NCBI GenBank assembly: GCA_913056305.1
Contig: CAJXMR010000024.1
Location: forward strand, 1 to 40,015
Direction: 5' to 3'
Length of the DNA: 40,015 bases
Source of the DNA: an uncultured Ralstonia sp.
Lineage (GTDB): Bacteria; Pseudomonadota; Gammaproteobacteria; Burkholderiales; Burkholderiaceae
The notes under the pieces are model-generated. The model saw only the letters and a program-made list of their open reading frames with translations. It ran no database searches and was not told where the DNA came from. Every line of letters begins with the position of its first letter. The first letter of the stretch is position 1. A program made the position numbers and the translations under genes. Below, one piece after another: positions 1-8,465 of the stretch.

Positions 1-90
1 GTACTCGAGTGCCGAGCCGATCCAGCCGCTGGCGGCGGCTTTCTTCGACTGGTGCGAGCCTTGCGGCTCGTGGGGCGCGGGGGCGGTCAT
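1..90 (-). CDS. MHS-family MFS transporter, N-terminal fragment
   Basis: Reading the minus strand from ATG at 90 gives 30 residues that start MTAPAPHEPQGS and continue into ASGWIGSALEY, after which the window ends. The SGWIGSALEY stretch is typical of the cytoplasmic N-terminus and start of TM1 in the metabolite:H+ symporter (MHS) branch of the major facilitator superfamily (ShiA, KgtP, ProP relatives). A GGAGAC ribosome-binding site lies just upstream. It lies downstream of the IclR regulator on the same strand and near a 3-dehydroshikimate dehydratase, so quinate, shikimate or protocatechuate is a reasonable substrate guess. That is context only, because almost all of the protein is outside the window. 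Confidence 0.75.
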   Translation of the reverse strand, partial: MTAPAPHEPQGSHQSKKAAASGWIGSALEY

Positions 91-168
91 GGTTGTCTCC
101 AGTTTTGTCGTGATTTGCCGCAGCGTAGTGCGACGTGACCGTTGGCAACAAGCAGGAAACGCCCGAGT

Positions 169-187
169 TCGTTCGATGATCGCGCAT
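169..187. promoter_or_regulatory. Candidate IclR operator, site A (upstream of MHS transporter)
   Basis: TCGTTCGATGATCGCGCAT is the most degenerate of three copies of a palindromic motif, GCGNNCGAT-N-ATCGNNCGC, in this region (others at 1102-1120 and 3176-3194). It sits about 80 bp upstream of the transporter start. The central CGATGATCG is an intact inverted repeat; the outer arms are weaker. Assignment to the neighbouring IclR protein is inference from position. Confidence 0.5.
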
Positions 188-296
188 CGATGTGCGAAGA
201 GCGTATGTGCCGAGGGTTTCCCCGAGTCAGCGCCGCGCGCCGGACAGCCTAACCGGCCCCGCGCATGCAACCGCTGCCGGTCACCAAAAGATGCAG

Positions 297-1091
297 CTAC
301 AGCACCCGCAGGATGGACAGCGCCGTGTCCTGCAGCACCTGGAGCACACGCTGCAGCGCCTGGTCGGCGGTTTCCTCGCCAACCGGCATGTTCACGCTGA
401 GGGCCGCCATGACCTTGCCGTGCCGATCACGCAGCGGCACCGCCACGCCCCGCACGCCAATCTGCAGCTGCTGCTCCACCACCGCGTAATCCTGCCGGCC
501 CGCCTTGCGGATCTCGTCGAGCAGGCGCTCGCGCTGCAGGATGGTGTACGGCGTGTAGGGCGTCAGCACGCAGGTCTCCAGCCATTCCCTGACCTTCTCC
601 TCGGGCTGCGAGGCCAGCATCATCACGCCGGCCGAAGCGAGCGGCGCCGGCACACGCGCGCCCAACACGAAGCCGGTGCTCATCACGCGGCTGGTGCTGG
701 TGCGCGAGATGAACACCAGCTCCCAGCCATCGAGCACGCTCAGGTAAGCCACCTCGCCCAGCGCCGCCGTGATCTGCTGCAGGAACGGCTGCACCGTGCG
801 CGGCAGCCGCGCCGAGTCGAAATACGACCAGCCGACCTTGAGCACGCGCGGCGTCAGGCTGAACAACGTGCCTTCGCTGGTGAGGTAGCCCAGGTGCTCG
901 AGCGTCAGCAGGTAACGGCGCGCCGCCGTGCGCGTGAGGCCGGTCAGCTCGGCGGCCTGTGTCGGCGTCAGGCGCGGGTGGTCATGGTCAAAGGCCTCCA
1001 GGATGGCGAGCCCTTTCTCCAGGCCGGCAATCCAGTCGCGGCGGTTCAGCGGATCCTTTTCCATGGCGATAACCCTAGATTCGAGCGACAT
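297..1091 (-). CDS. IclR-family transcriptional regulator (quinate/protocatechuate type)
   Basis: A 264-residue protein with an N-terminal winged helix-turn-helix (about residues 20-80: LEKGLAILEAF, LTPTQAAELTGLTRTAARRY) and a C-terminal IclR effector domain (about 95-260). The pattern resembles the PcaR/PobR/PcaU subgroup that controls aromatic acid breakdown in response to protocatechuate, p-hydroxybenzoate or related acids. An alternative start at 1064 (MEKDPLNRRDW) is equally good by sequence and would remove nine residues. The gene is divergent from the 3-dehydroshikimate dehydratase gene with about 110 bp between them, which holds a strong palindrome (1102-1120), and it reads toward the MHS transporter. 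It most likely controls the dehydratase, transporter and porin genes; the effector is not visible. Confidence 0.88.
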   Translation of the reverse strand: MSLESRVIAMEKDPLNRRDWIAGLEKGLAILEAFDHDHPRLTPTQAAELTGLTRTAARRYLLTLEHLGYLTSEGTLFSLTPRVLKVGWSYFDSARLPRTVQPFLQQITAALGEVAYLSVLDGWELVFISRTSTSRVMSTGFVLGARVPAPLASAGVMMLASQPEEKVREWLETCVLTPYTPYTILQRERLLDEIRKAGRQDYAVVEQQLQIGVRGVAVPLRDRHGKVMAALSVNMPVGEETADQALQRVLQVLQDTALSILRVL

Positions 1092-1101
1092 TCGCTCCCA
1101 A

Positions 1102-1120
1102 GCGGACGATTATCGCACGC
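1102..1120. promoter_or_regulatory. Candidate IclR operator, site B (divergent promoter region)
   Basis: GCGGACGATTATCGCACGC is the most symmetric of the three copies: GCG-NN-CGAT, one central T, ATCG-NN-CGC. It lies between the divergent iclR-type gene (start 1091 or 1064) and the dehydratase gene (start 1201), where autoregulation and control of the enzyme would both be possible. Confidence 0.6.
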
Positions 1121-1200
1121 AGATGCGCGCATAGTGCTTGTGAGCAGCTGAGGGGCCCGCCTACGCTTGCGCCATCACCACCTGCCGCTAGCGCTTGCAC

Positions 1201-3084
1201 ATGAGTTCGCCCAGCCCGCGACGCCTTCCCAAGAGCATCGCCACCGTGTCCTTGTCCGGTACGTTGCCGGAGAAACTGGAGGCCGCCGCCGCCGCCGGTT
1301 TCGACGGCATCGAGATCTTCGAGAACGACCTGCTGCATTTCGAAGGCTCGCCCGCGGACGTGCGCCGCATTGCGTCGGACCTCGGGCTCGCGATCGCGCT
1401 GTACCAGCCCTTCCGCGATTTCGAGGCCATGCCCGACGCGCTACGCGCGCGCAACCTGGCCCGCGCCGAGCGCAAATTCGACGTCATGGCGCAGTTGGGC
1501 GTCGACACAATCCTCGTGTGCAGCAACGTGCAGGACATCGCCATCGACGATCCGGCCCGCGCGGCCAACGATCTGCGCCAGATGGCAGAGGCTGCGGCGC
1601 AACGCGGGCTCAAGCTCGGCTACGAGGCGCTCGCCTGGGGCAAGCACACGCGCAGCTGGCGGCAGGCGTGGCAGATCGTGAAGCAGGCGGATCACCCCGC
1701 GCTCGGGCTGATCCTGGACAGCTTCCACACGCTATCACTGGGCGACACGCTGGATGGCATCGAAGACGTGCCGCCGGAAAAGCTCTTCTTCGTCCAGTTT
1801 GCCGATGCGCCAAAGTTGTCGATGGACGTGCTGTCCTGGAGCCGGCACTACCGCAACTTCCCCGGCCAGGGCGACCTGCCCGTGACGGACTTCGCGCGTG
1901 CCGTGCTCAAGGCCGGCTACACCGGCCCGCTGTCGCTCGAAATCTTCAACGATGAATTCCGTGCCGCGCCAGCCCGGCAGACGGCGCTGGACGGCATGCG
2001 CTCACTGATCTGGCTGGAGTCCGAAGCGGGTGGTATCGCCCTGCCCGCCCCGCCGCGCTTCGAGGGCGTCGACTTCCTGGAGTTCGCCGTCGACTACGTG
2101 GCCGGGCGCGAACTGCAAACCCGCCTGCGCTCGCTGGGCTTTGCCCATGCCGGGCACCATCGCTCCAAGGCCGTGGACCTCTATCGGCAAGGCCACGTCA
2201 ACGTGATCCTGAACATGGAGCAGGACAGCGCGGCCGCCGAGCACTTCCAGCTGCATGGCCCGTCGGTCTGTGCGATCGGCCTGAAGGTGGACGACGCCGC
2301 GCGCGCCATGGAACGCGCGCGTGCGCTGCTGTGCAAGGAATGGCGCGAGTCGGTGGGCCCGGACGAGCGCACCATCCCCGCGCTGCGCTCGCCGGACGGC
2401 ATGCTGTTCTACCTGATCGATGACCACGATGCCGACCGCAGCATCTACGAGAGCGACTTCGTCCTGAACGCCGTCACCGACCGCCCCACCGCAGGGCTGG
2501 CATCGATCGACCACGTTGCCCAGGCGCTGCCCGCGCACCGACTCGATAGCTTCGTGCTGTTCTACCGCGCCGTGTTCGGCATGCGGGCCGAGGCCGTGCA
2601 GGAGATCGCCGACCCATATGGGCTGGTCCGCAGCCGCGCCATGGTCAGCCCCGACCAGCGCGTGCGGATTCCATTGAACGTGTCCGAGAGCGGGCGAACG
2701 GCAACGGGCCGCTTCCTCACTGCCTATGCGGGCTCGGGCGTGCATCACGTGGCGTTCCGCACCGCGCACCTGTGCGACACGATCGAATCAATCGACCGTA
2801 GTGCCGCCCGCATGCTGCACGTGCCGGACAACTACTACGACGACGTGGCCGCACGGCTCGGCCTGGACGACGCGCAGCTCGCCCGCCTGCAGCGCGACGG
2901 CCTGCTCTACGACCGCGACCCGCACGGCGACTTCCTGCACGCCTATACCGAGCCCTTCCACGAGCGCTTCTTCTTCGAGCTGGTGGAGCGCAACGGCTAC
3001 GCGGGCTACGGCGCGGCCAACGCGGCGGTGCGCATGGCGGCGCAAGCGCAACTGAACCGCAACCACGCCGCGCGGTTGGACTGA
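1201..3084 (+). CDS. quiC: 3-dehydroshikimate dehydratase fused to HPPD-like domain (QuiC/QsuB type)
   Basis: A 627-residue two-domain protein. Residues about 12-280 form a sugar-phosphate-isomerase-type TIM barrel that converts 3-dehydroshikimate to protocatechuate. Candidate metal ligands E142 (GYEALAWG), D173, Q199 and E247 are all present, with H176 in DSFH as the likely catalytic histidine; their spacing fits QuiC1/QsuB as I remember it. Residues about 290-620 are a 4-hydroxyphenylpyruvate-dioxygenase-like VOC region that keeps a 2-His-1-Glu set (SIDHVA near 438, GVHHVAFRT near 514, FFFELVER near 593). The role of this half is not settled in the family. ATG 1201 is preferred over TTG 1195. 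It belongs to quinate/shikimate catabolism, feeding protocatechuate to ring cleavage encoded elsewhere. Confidence 0.92.
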   Translation: MSSPSPRRLPKSIATVSLSGTLPEKLEAAAAAGFDGIEIFENDLLHFEGSPADVRRIASDLGLAIALYQPFRDFEAMPDALRARNLARAERKFDVMAQLGVDTILVCSNVQDIAIDDPARAANDLRQMAEAAAQRGLKLGYEALAWGKHTRSWRQAWQIVKQADHPALGLILDSFHTLSLGDTLDGIEDVPPEKLFFVQFADAPKLSMDVLSWSRHYRNFPGQGDLPVTDFARAVLKAGYTGPLSLEIFNDEFRAAPARQTALDGMRSLIWLESEAGGIALPAPPRFEGVDFLEFAVDYVAGRELQTRLRSLGFAHAGHHRSKAVDLYRQGHVNVILNMEQDSAAAEHFQLHGPSVCAIGLKVDDAARAMERARALLCKEWRESVGPDERTIPALRSPDGMLFYLIDDHDADRSIYESDFVLNAVTDRPTAGLASIDHVAQALPAHRLDSFVLFYRAVFGMRAEAVQEIADPYGLVRSRAMVSPDQRVRIPLNVSESGRTATGRFLTAYAGSGVHHVAFRTAHLCDTIESIDRSAARMLHVPDNYYDDVAARLGLDDAQLARLQRDGLLYDRDPHGDFLHAYTEPFHERFFFELVERNGYAGYGAANAAVRMAAQAQLNRNHAARLD

Positions 3085-3175
3085 CCTAGCCACGGACCCA
3101 GTTGCAGAAACGCCGCAGGTGCGCAGCGCACGGCGCCTCGTAAAAACCCGCGTTGCGTCCATTGAACGCGCCTTC

Positions 3176-3194
3176 GCGTTCGATGATCGCACCC
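3176..3194. promoter_or_regulatory. Candidate IclR operator, site C (upstream of porin)
   Basis: GCGTTCGATGATCGCACCC matches the same palindrome as sites A and B, with the last outer-arm position changed. It lies about 130 bp upstream of the porin start codon. This placement would put the porin in the same regulon as the dehydratase. Confidence 0.55.
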
Positions 3195-3325
3195 GCGCAG
3201 CCTGACCGTGATTGGCGACAAAGAGGGCGCCTTCTAAGCTGCCCCTCGTCGCGTGCCATGCCGGCACCGGGAGGCCGGCAGACCAGACCAGTTTCAACAC
3301 CCACGACAAAGGAGACGGGGAAACC

Positions 3326-4390
3326 ATGCGTAAAACCACCATCGCCGCCCTGGCGCTCGGAGCCACGAGCCTGCCAGCATTGGCGCAATCCACGGGAAGC
3401 GTCACCCTCTACGGGTTGATCGACACCACCATCCGCTACAGCACGCACGAAAACGCCGCCGGCAACAACAAGGTGCAGATGACCGACGGTGTGCTGACCG
3501 GCAGCCGCTGGGGCTTGCGCGGCACCGAAGACCTCGGCGGCGGCACCAAGGCGCTGTTCATCCTGGAATCCGGCTTCGCCCCGAACACCGGCACCAGCCA
3601 GCAAGGCGGCCGCCTGTTCGGACGCACCGCCGTGGTGGGCCTGGAGAGCGACTACGGCAAGCTCTACCTCGGCCGGCAGTACACGCTGGCGCACGAGGTG
3701 CTGTCGTCGTATGAAGCCATGGCGTTCGCCAACAACTCCATCGTGGGCTATCAGGGCGGCAACTACACCGGCCTGCGCTACGACAACACCGTGAAATACA
3801 TCAAGTCGTTCGGCGGGCTGCAGCTGGCCGGCGCCTGGACCTTCGGCGGCGTCGCCGGCAGCTTCAGCTCGGGCTCGGCGGGCGCGGGCTCGATCGTCTA
3901 CAGCATGGGTTCGGCCGAAGTGGGCGCGGTCTACCAAGTCACGCACGACGTCTCGTCGGCCTACTTCAACGCGGTGCCGACGGCCCTGGCCAGCAAGCAG
4001 ACGGTGTGGGGCCTGGGCGGCCGCTGGGACACGTCCATCGCCACCTGGTACCTGGGCTACACCAACAACCGCCTGGACGTGGCGGACTACAAGAACCAGG
4101 TGGCCTACGTCGGTGCCAAGGTGCCGCTGGCCGGCGCCTTGAGCTTCATCGGCACGGTCCAATACGACTGGATGCGCCACCTCGACACCAGCGGCAAGCG
4201 CCTGACCACCGCCGGCATGCTCGACTACGCCTTCAGCAAGCGCACCGATGTGTATGCCGAAGTTGACTACACGCACCTGCAAGGCGGCTGGATCGGGCTG
4301 AACAGCTCGGCCAGCTTCAACAACTCGGGCAACACGTTCGGCAATGGCTCACGGCTGGGCGTGATGCTCGGCATGCGGCATAAGTTCTGA
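3326..4390 (+). CDS. Gram-negative general porin (Burkholderia/Ralstonia type)
   Basis: A 354-residue outer-membrane beta-barrel porin. The start at 3326 is fixed by an AAAGGAGAC ribosome-binding site and by the signal peptide that follows directly (MRKTTIAALALG...LPALAQ, cleavage after AQ). The mature N-terminus SSVTLYG-like (here STGSVTLYGLIDTTIRY) is the hallmark first strand of the betaproteobacterial porin family. The LTGSRWGLRGTEDLGGG segment and the terminal phenylalanine (MLGMRHKF) are also typical. Porins of this family often sit beside aromatic-acid catabolic genes and admit small anionic substrates. Site C upstream suggests co-regulation with the quinate/shikimate genes. Substrate preference cannot be read from the sequence. 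Confidence 0.93.
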   Translation: MRKTTIAALALGATSLPALAQSTGSVTLYGLIDTTIRYSTHENAAGNNKVQMTDGVLTGSRWGLRGTEDLGGGTKALFILESGFAPNTGTSQQGGRLFGRTAVVGLESDYGKLYLGRQYTLAHEVLSSYEAMAFANNSIVGYQGGNYTGLRYDNTVKYIKSFGGLQLAGAWTFGGVAGSFSSGSAGAGSIVYSMGSAEVGAVYQVTHDVSSAYFNAVPTALASKQTVWGLGGRWDTSIATWYLGYTNNRLDVADYKNQVAYVGAKVPLAGALSFIGTVQYDWMRHLDTSGKRLTTAGMLDYAFSKRTDVYAEVDYTHLQGGWIGLNSSASFNNSGNTFGNGSRLGVMLGMRHKF

Positions 4391-4422
4391 CGCTGCGCCT
4401 CGAAACGCCTCGCTTGATCTGA

Positions 4423-4459
4423 CTGGCCGTGTCCCGCAAAGCGCGTGGGGCACGGCCAG
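4423..4459 (+). terminator. Stem-loop after porin
   Basis: A 13-bp stem with one mismatch (CTGGCCGTGTCCC / GGGGCACGGCCAG) starts 32 bp after the porin stop and is followed by TTGCCTTTCC. The T-tract is weak, so this is a likely rather than certain intrinsic terminator. Confidence 0.6.
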
Positions 4460-4700
4460 TTGCCTTTCCGGAGGCGCATGGGTCCGACGCCCGTTCACGC
4501 CGCTATCGAACGACAACACCCGACAAGATGCAAACGGACTCGGGTAACCGTGGAGGTCCAGGGCGACCACATGACTCCCCAGGCACGCATCCTGCACCTG
4601 CAGCCGCGTCAGGTCGCACGTCGGAGCTTGCTCTCGATCGCCAGGTGAACATCGCCAGTTCGCGAACATTCGCCGACATCTGAAGTCTCGTTCGACACGC

Positions 4701-5238
4701 CTAGGGACAATGTTCAAAACAACGCCGGCAAGTCCAAGCTGAGATGCTGAGCAATCGGAACCGCATTCGATGAACGATTGCGCCGGAACTCGACACGTTG
4801 TGCGATTGGCGGGAGCGGTATCGACCGCGCATCGGGACGCAATTGGCTCCTGACTGATTCACGACTGCAGCCGATGACGCATCATCCACAGATTGCTCAA
4901 GGCAAACAGCGTGTGCAGTTGCTGCGTGTTCTTCATCAACCCGCGATAGCGCACCTTCACGTGGCCGAACTGGCGCTTGATGACCCGGAACGGATGTTCC
5001 ACCTTGGCGCGAATACGTGCCTTGATCCGTGCGAGCTCATCCTGCAACCTGCCCAGCGGCTTGGTCTTGTCGTGCGCGCGGCGCTTGCCCGGGCGCATCG
5101 CGACGTGCCATTCCACCTCGAAGCCTTGTGTCTCGTCGCGCTTTTCCACGCCTTGGTAACCCGCATCACCAAACACGTCGGCTTGCGAACCATTATTTGA
5201 TTGCCCACACCGGAGGAAGTTTTGAATACCATCCCTAG
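4701..5238. mobile_element. IS5-family insertion sequence remnant with both ends
   Basis: The ends are CTAGGGACAATGTTCAAAAC (4701-4720) and, inverted, GTTTTGAATACCATCCCTAG (5219-5238). They match at 15 of 20 positions, with TAGGGA and TTCAAAAC conserved. A CTAG lies at both outer ends, as expected for the YTAR target preference of the IS5 group. Only 538 bp lie between the ends, about half the usual length of roughly 1.2 kb, and the transposase is an internal fragment. The element is therefore internally deleted and cannot move by itself. The same end sequence recurs at 8568-8665. Confidence 0.75.
4859..5176 (-). pseudogene. IS5-family transposase, C-terminal fragment
   Basis: About 105 residues beginning FGDAGYQGVEKRDE and running through KARIRAKVEHPFRVIKRQFGHVKVRYRGL to the C-terminus. 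The D in FGDAGYQG and the E in the RAKVEHPFRVIK block are the second and third members of the DDE triad. The N-terminal half with the first aspartate is missing. The frame has no good start codon and the upstream sequence ends at the inverted repeat within 45 bp, so this is a decayed gene and not a short protein. Confidence 0.85.
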
Positions 5239-5280
5239 GTCATGCAGAATGCTCGCCAACTAGGATGTGGAGGCTGGCGC

Positions 5281-6195
5281 GTGGCGATCAACTTTGACTT
5301 GACGGACTTGCAGGCGTTTCGCGCGGTGGCGGAGCTGGGGAGCTTCCGAAAGGCCGCTGAGGCGGTCAATATTTCACAGCCCGCGTTGAGTCGCCGGATC
5401 GACAAACTCGAGGAAGCGCTCGGCGTGCCTCTGTTCGAGCGCACCACGCGCAGCGTCAAGCTCACCACTGTCGGCCGCGTATTTGCCCGCAGCGCGGAAC
5501 AATTGCTCGATGATCTCGACGTGGCGCTGCTCAGCATCCGCGACGTTTCATCGAGCCGACTGGGCCATGTGACCATCGCGTGCGTGCCTTCTGTGGCCTA
5601 CTACTTTTTGCCGAACCTCATTGCGAGCTATCACCGCCGCTTTCCACGCATCAAGGTCAAGCTGCTGGATTCAAGCGCGAACGAGGTGCTTGGTGCGGTG
5701 ATCAGCGGCGAGGCGGACTTTGGCGTGAGCTTTATGGGCAGCCAGGAGCCCGAGATCGAGTTCAAGATGCTGCTGCAGGAGCGGTTTGTTGCTGCGTGCC
5801 GGCGCGATCATCCCCTTGCGCGCAAGAAGCGCGTGAGTTGGAGCGAGTTCTACGAGCACGAATACGTGTCGGTGGACAAAACTTCTGGCAACCGTCTGTT
5901 GCTCGACCAGGCGTTGTCGGCCGTGGCACCGCGTGCGCCGAGCGTATGCGAGACGCGGCACGTCACGACCATGTTGGGGTTGGTTGAAGCAGGGCTCGGT
6001 GTCGCCGCAGTGCCATCAATGGCCATGCCTGGGCGTGATCACCCTATCCTCACGAGCGTGCCGCTCGTCGAACCAGTGGTGAAACGACGCGTGGGCATCG
6101 TAAAGCGACGCGGGCGCGCGCTCACGCCTGCGGCGGAGGCGTTTCACCGGATGATCATTGAAGCGAAGCGCGGCATCACCAGAAACAATGCATGA
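5281..6195 (+). CDS. LysR-type regulator of the adjacent transporter genes
   Basis: A 304-residue LysR-type regulator: N-terminal HTH (about 5-65, LQAFRAVAELGSFRKAAEAVNISQPALSRRI) and a C-terminal effector-binding domain (about 90-295). GTG at 5281 is chosen because GGAGG lies 7 bp upstream and the protein then starts just before the HTH (MAINFDLTDLQAF). The ATG at 5242 lies only four bases beyond an IS inverted repeat and would add 13 residues not expected in the family. It converges on the ModA-like and MFS genes with a 30-bp gap. A perfect LysR-type inverted repeat (8466-8492) upstream of that operon is the likely target. The ligand is probably an organic acid, given the transporter, but this is inference. 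Confidence 0.9.
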   Translation: MAINFDLTDLQAFRAVAELGSFRKAAEAVNISQPALSRRIDKLEEALGVPLFERTTRSVKLTTVGRVFARSAEQLLDDLDVALLSIRDVSSSRLGHVTIACVPSVAYYFLPNLIASYHRRFPRIKVKLLDSSANEVLGAVISGEADFGVSFMGSQEPEIEFKMLLQERFVAACRRDHPLARKKRVSWSEFYEHEYVSVDKTSGNRLLLDQALSAVAPRAPSVCETRHVTTMLGLVEAGLGVAAVPSMAMPGRDHPILTSVPLVEPVVKRRVGIVKRRGRALTPAAEAFHRMIIEAKRGITRNNA

Positions 6196-6225
6196 CGTGA
6201 ACCTGCTGTGTCCGCAAGCCCCGCT

Positions 6226-7008
6226 TCAATGTGCTGGTGCGGAATCGAGCCCGGTCGATTTCACGTCGGCTTGTACCTCCGGGGATGCAAGGTAATCGAG
6301 TAGCGCCTTGGCTTCCTTCGGATGCTGCGCACCGACGGGAACACCTGCAGCAAAGCGCGTGACCGATTGCAGCGACTCGGGAATCTTGCCAACGAAGGTT
6401 GCACCCTGGACCGGCAGCAGCTCGCTCACCTGCTGAAAGCCGATTTCGTACTCACCGTTTGCCACCACCGACGCCACCGGAATCCGCGGGACCATCTTCG
6501 CCTTCGGCTTGACCTGCTCTTCGATACCCAGCTTTTTGAACAACTCTCGCTCGATATAGACGCCGCTTGCGCTGTCTGAGTAGGCGATGGACTTTGCATG
6601 GAGCAGCACTTGCTTGAGGCCCTCCGCCGTGCTGATATCGGGCTTCGCCGCACCTTCGCGCACAACCAATCCGATGCGTGAATCCGCCAGCTCAACGCGC
6701 GAACCCGGAATCACCTTGCCCTGCTTGATCAGATCGTCAAGGGCGTAGCCCACCATGATGACGACGTCCGCAGGCTCGCCACGCGCGAGCCTGTTCGGAA
6801 TTGCTTCGGGCGACTTGCCCATCGACGGACCGAGCGCGGTGTCGAGCGTGTTGCCCGTCTGGGATGCAAACCTGGGCCCGAGCAGCTTGTAGGCGGCGGT
6901 AAAGCCGCCCGAGCTCATGACGTGCAGATCGGCGGCATGTACGTTCGCCGTTGCGGCCGAGGTTGCGACGAGCGCGACCGCGCATAGTTTCAGAAGCAGG
7001 TTCTTCAT
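6226..7008 (-). CDS. ModA-like periplasmic substrate-binding protein
   Basis: A 260-residue secreted protein with a clear signal peptide (MKNLLLKLCAVALVATSAATANVHA, cut before ADLHVM). The rest has the molybdate-binding-protein (SBP_bac_11) fold pattern: SSGGFTAAYKLLGPRFASQTG near the start, a PADVVIMVG hinge, and SDSASGVYIERELFKKLGI. No ABC permease or ATPase gene is nearby. The gene follows an MFS transporter on the same strand (55-bp gap), so it is unlikely to serve a standard molybdate importer here. ModA-like proteins of this kind are also seen next to organic-acid genes in Burkholderiales, where their ligand is unclear. It may act as a sensor, or as a binding protein for a system encoded elsewhere. 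Confidence 0.82.
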   Translation of the reverse strand: MKNLLLKLCAVALVATSAATANVHAADLHVMSSGGFTAAYKLLGPRFASQTGNTLDTALGPSMGKSPEAIPNRLARGEPADVVIMVGYALDDLIKQGKVIPGSRVELADSRIGLVVREGAAKPDISTAEGLKQVLLHAKSIAYSDSASGVYIERELFKKLGIEEQVKPKAKMVPRIPVASVVANGEYEIGFQQVSELLPVQGATFVGKIPESLQSVTRFAAGVPVGAQHPKEAKALLDYLASPEVQADVKSTGLDSAPAH

Positions 7009-7063
7009 AGTGATGGTCGTGCAGAGTGGTACGTGTTTGGGCGCGTCCAGGACAGGCTGAGAG

Positions 7064-8359
7064 TCAGAGCGCCGGCGTCAGCGTCACTGCGCGGCGACGA
7101 TACAGCGCGAACGTCGCAAAGAGAGCGCACAAGGCAGCGAAGCTCATCCAATAGCCTGGCGCGGCCTTGTCGCCGGTCATGTGAATGGCCGCCGTCGAGA
7201 TCGCGGGCGTAAAGCCACCAAAGACCGCCGTCGCCAGGCTATACGCAAGCGAGAAGCCTGCAACCCGTACCTGCGCCGGCATCACCTCCGTTAGCGCAAC
7301 GATCATCGCGCCGTTATAGATGCCATACATGAACGAGAGCCACAGGAGCACGAGCAGCATGTTGAAGAAGCTCGGCGCGTGAGCAAGCAGCGAGAGCGCC
7401 GGATATGCGGTGGCGATGGTCAACACCGTCATGCCGACGAGGAGCGGACGGCGACCGATCTTGTCGGAGAGCGCACCGCCGATGGGCAGCCAGACGAAGT
7501 TCGACACGCCCACACACAGGGTGACAAGCAAGCTATCGGCAGTGCTCAGGTGCAGGACTGTCTTGCCGAAAGTCGGTGCATACACCGTGATGAGGTAGAA
7601 GCTCGTAGTGGTCATCGCCACCAGCATCATGCCGGCGACCACGACGGACCAGTTCTGAACAAGCGTGCCGAATGCTTCCTTCATGCTAGGGCGATGCTCG
7701 CGAGCCTTGAACTCCTGCGTTTCCTCGAGATTGCGGCGCAGCACAAAGATGAAAGGCACAATCATGCAACCGACGAAGAACGGTACACGCCATCCCCACG
7801 CGGCGATGGCCGGTGCGTCCAGCCATTGATTGAGCGCGAACCCGAGGCCAGCCGCGACGACAATCGCCACCTGCTGGCTAGCAGACTGCCAGCTCGTGAA
7901 GAAGCCCTTGCGGCCCGGCGTAGCCATCTCGGCCAGATAGACCGACACGCCGCCCAATTCGGCGCCTGCCGAGAAGCCCTGCAGGAGCCGTCCGAGCAAC
8001 ACGAGCGCAGGCGCCAGAAGGCCGATCGTGGCGTAGCCGGGGACGAACGCGATCAGGACGGTACCGCTTGCCATGATGGAGAGCGTGACGATGAGGCCCT
8101 TTCGACGACCAACGTCGTCGATGTAGGCTCCAAGCACGATCGCGCCCAACGGTCGCATCAGAAAACCCGCGCCAAAGACAGCAAACGTCATCATCAACGA
8201 GGCGAACTCGCTCACGGTTGGAAAGAAGACGTTGGCGATCTGCGTGGCGTAGAAGCCGAACAGGAAGAAGTCGAACTGCTCCAGGAAATTCCCGGCGGTG
8301 ACGCGGACAACCGCTGCGGCCTTTGAATGCCCGGTCGAAAGGCTGGACGGGGGGTGCAT
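7064..8359 (-). CDS. MHS-family MFS transporter, tricarballylate/citrate type
   Basis: A 431-residue, 12-helix transporter of the metabolite:H+ symporter family. [24 protein letters not shown] in TM1 and the loop-2 motif [13 protein letters not shown] are typical of citrate and tricarballylate symporters (CitA, TcuC). The second [13 protein letters not shown] copy marks the internal repeat. The start at 8359 has AGGAGAGACC before it; the frame is open further upstream to a TTG at 8443, but that stretch contains the T11 tract and is not conserved-looking. It is cotranscribed with the ModA-like gene and probably controlled by the LysR gene that faces it. A tricarboxylate such as tricarballylate, aconitate or citrate is the most likely substrate. 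Confidence 0.88.
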   Translation of the reverse strand: MHPPSSLSTGHSKAAAVVRVTAGNFLEQFDFFLFGFYATQIANVFFPTVSEFASLMMTFAVFGAGFLMRPLGAIVLGAYIDDVGRRKGLIVTLSIMASGTVLIAFVPGYATIGLLAPALVLLGRLLQGFSAGAELGGVSVYLAEMATPGRKGFFTSWQSASQQVAIVVAAGLGFALNQWLDAPAIAAWGWRVPFFVGCMIVPFIFVLRRNLEETQEFKAREHRPSMKEAFGTLVQNWSVVVAGMMLVAMTTTSFYLITVYAPTFGKTVLHLSTADSLLVTLCVGVSNFVWLPIGGALSDKIGRRPLLVGMTVLTIATAYPALSLLAHAPSFFNMLLVLLWLSFMYGIYNGAMIVALTEVMPAQVRVAGFSLAYSLATAVFGGFTPAISTAAIHMTGDKAAPGYWMSFAALCALFATFALYRRRAVTLTPAL

Positions 8360-8379
8360 CGAGGTCTCTCCTGGAATCC

Positions 8380-8390
8380 AAAAAAAAAAA
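8380..8390. repeat. Eleven-A homopolymer in 5' leader of the MFS gene
   Basis: A run of 11 A (11 T on the coding minus strand) lies 20 bp upstream of the MFS start codon, just before its ribosome-binding site. Such a run stands out in this GC-rich sequence and could vary in length by slippage. Confidence 0.8.
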
Positions 8391-8465
8391 CGCCGTGATC
8401 CGGTCGCTTGTAGTTTTGGCAATGTTCTCCGGGACACCGACAAACGAGAAGTGCAATTTTCGGAA

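Noticed and set aside
3086..4282. Long minus-strand frame opposite the porin
   Set aside because: The porin is complete with signal peptide, ribosome-binding site and C-terminal Phe; the antisense frame has no family features.
5242..5280. Earlier ATG start for the LysR protein
   Set aside because: It lies four bases from the IS inverted repeat and adds 13 residues before the HTH; GTG 5281 has a well-spaced GGAGG.
8360..8443. N-terminal extension of the MFS protein to a TTG at 8443
   Set aside because: It would translate the T11 tract into Phe residues, lacks a ribosome-binding site, and ATG 8359 has a strong one.
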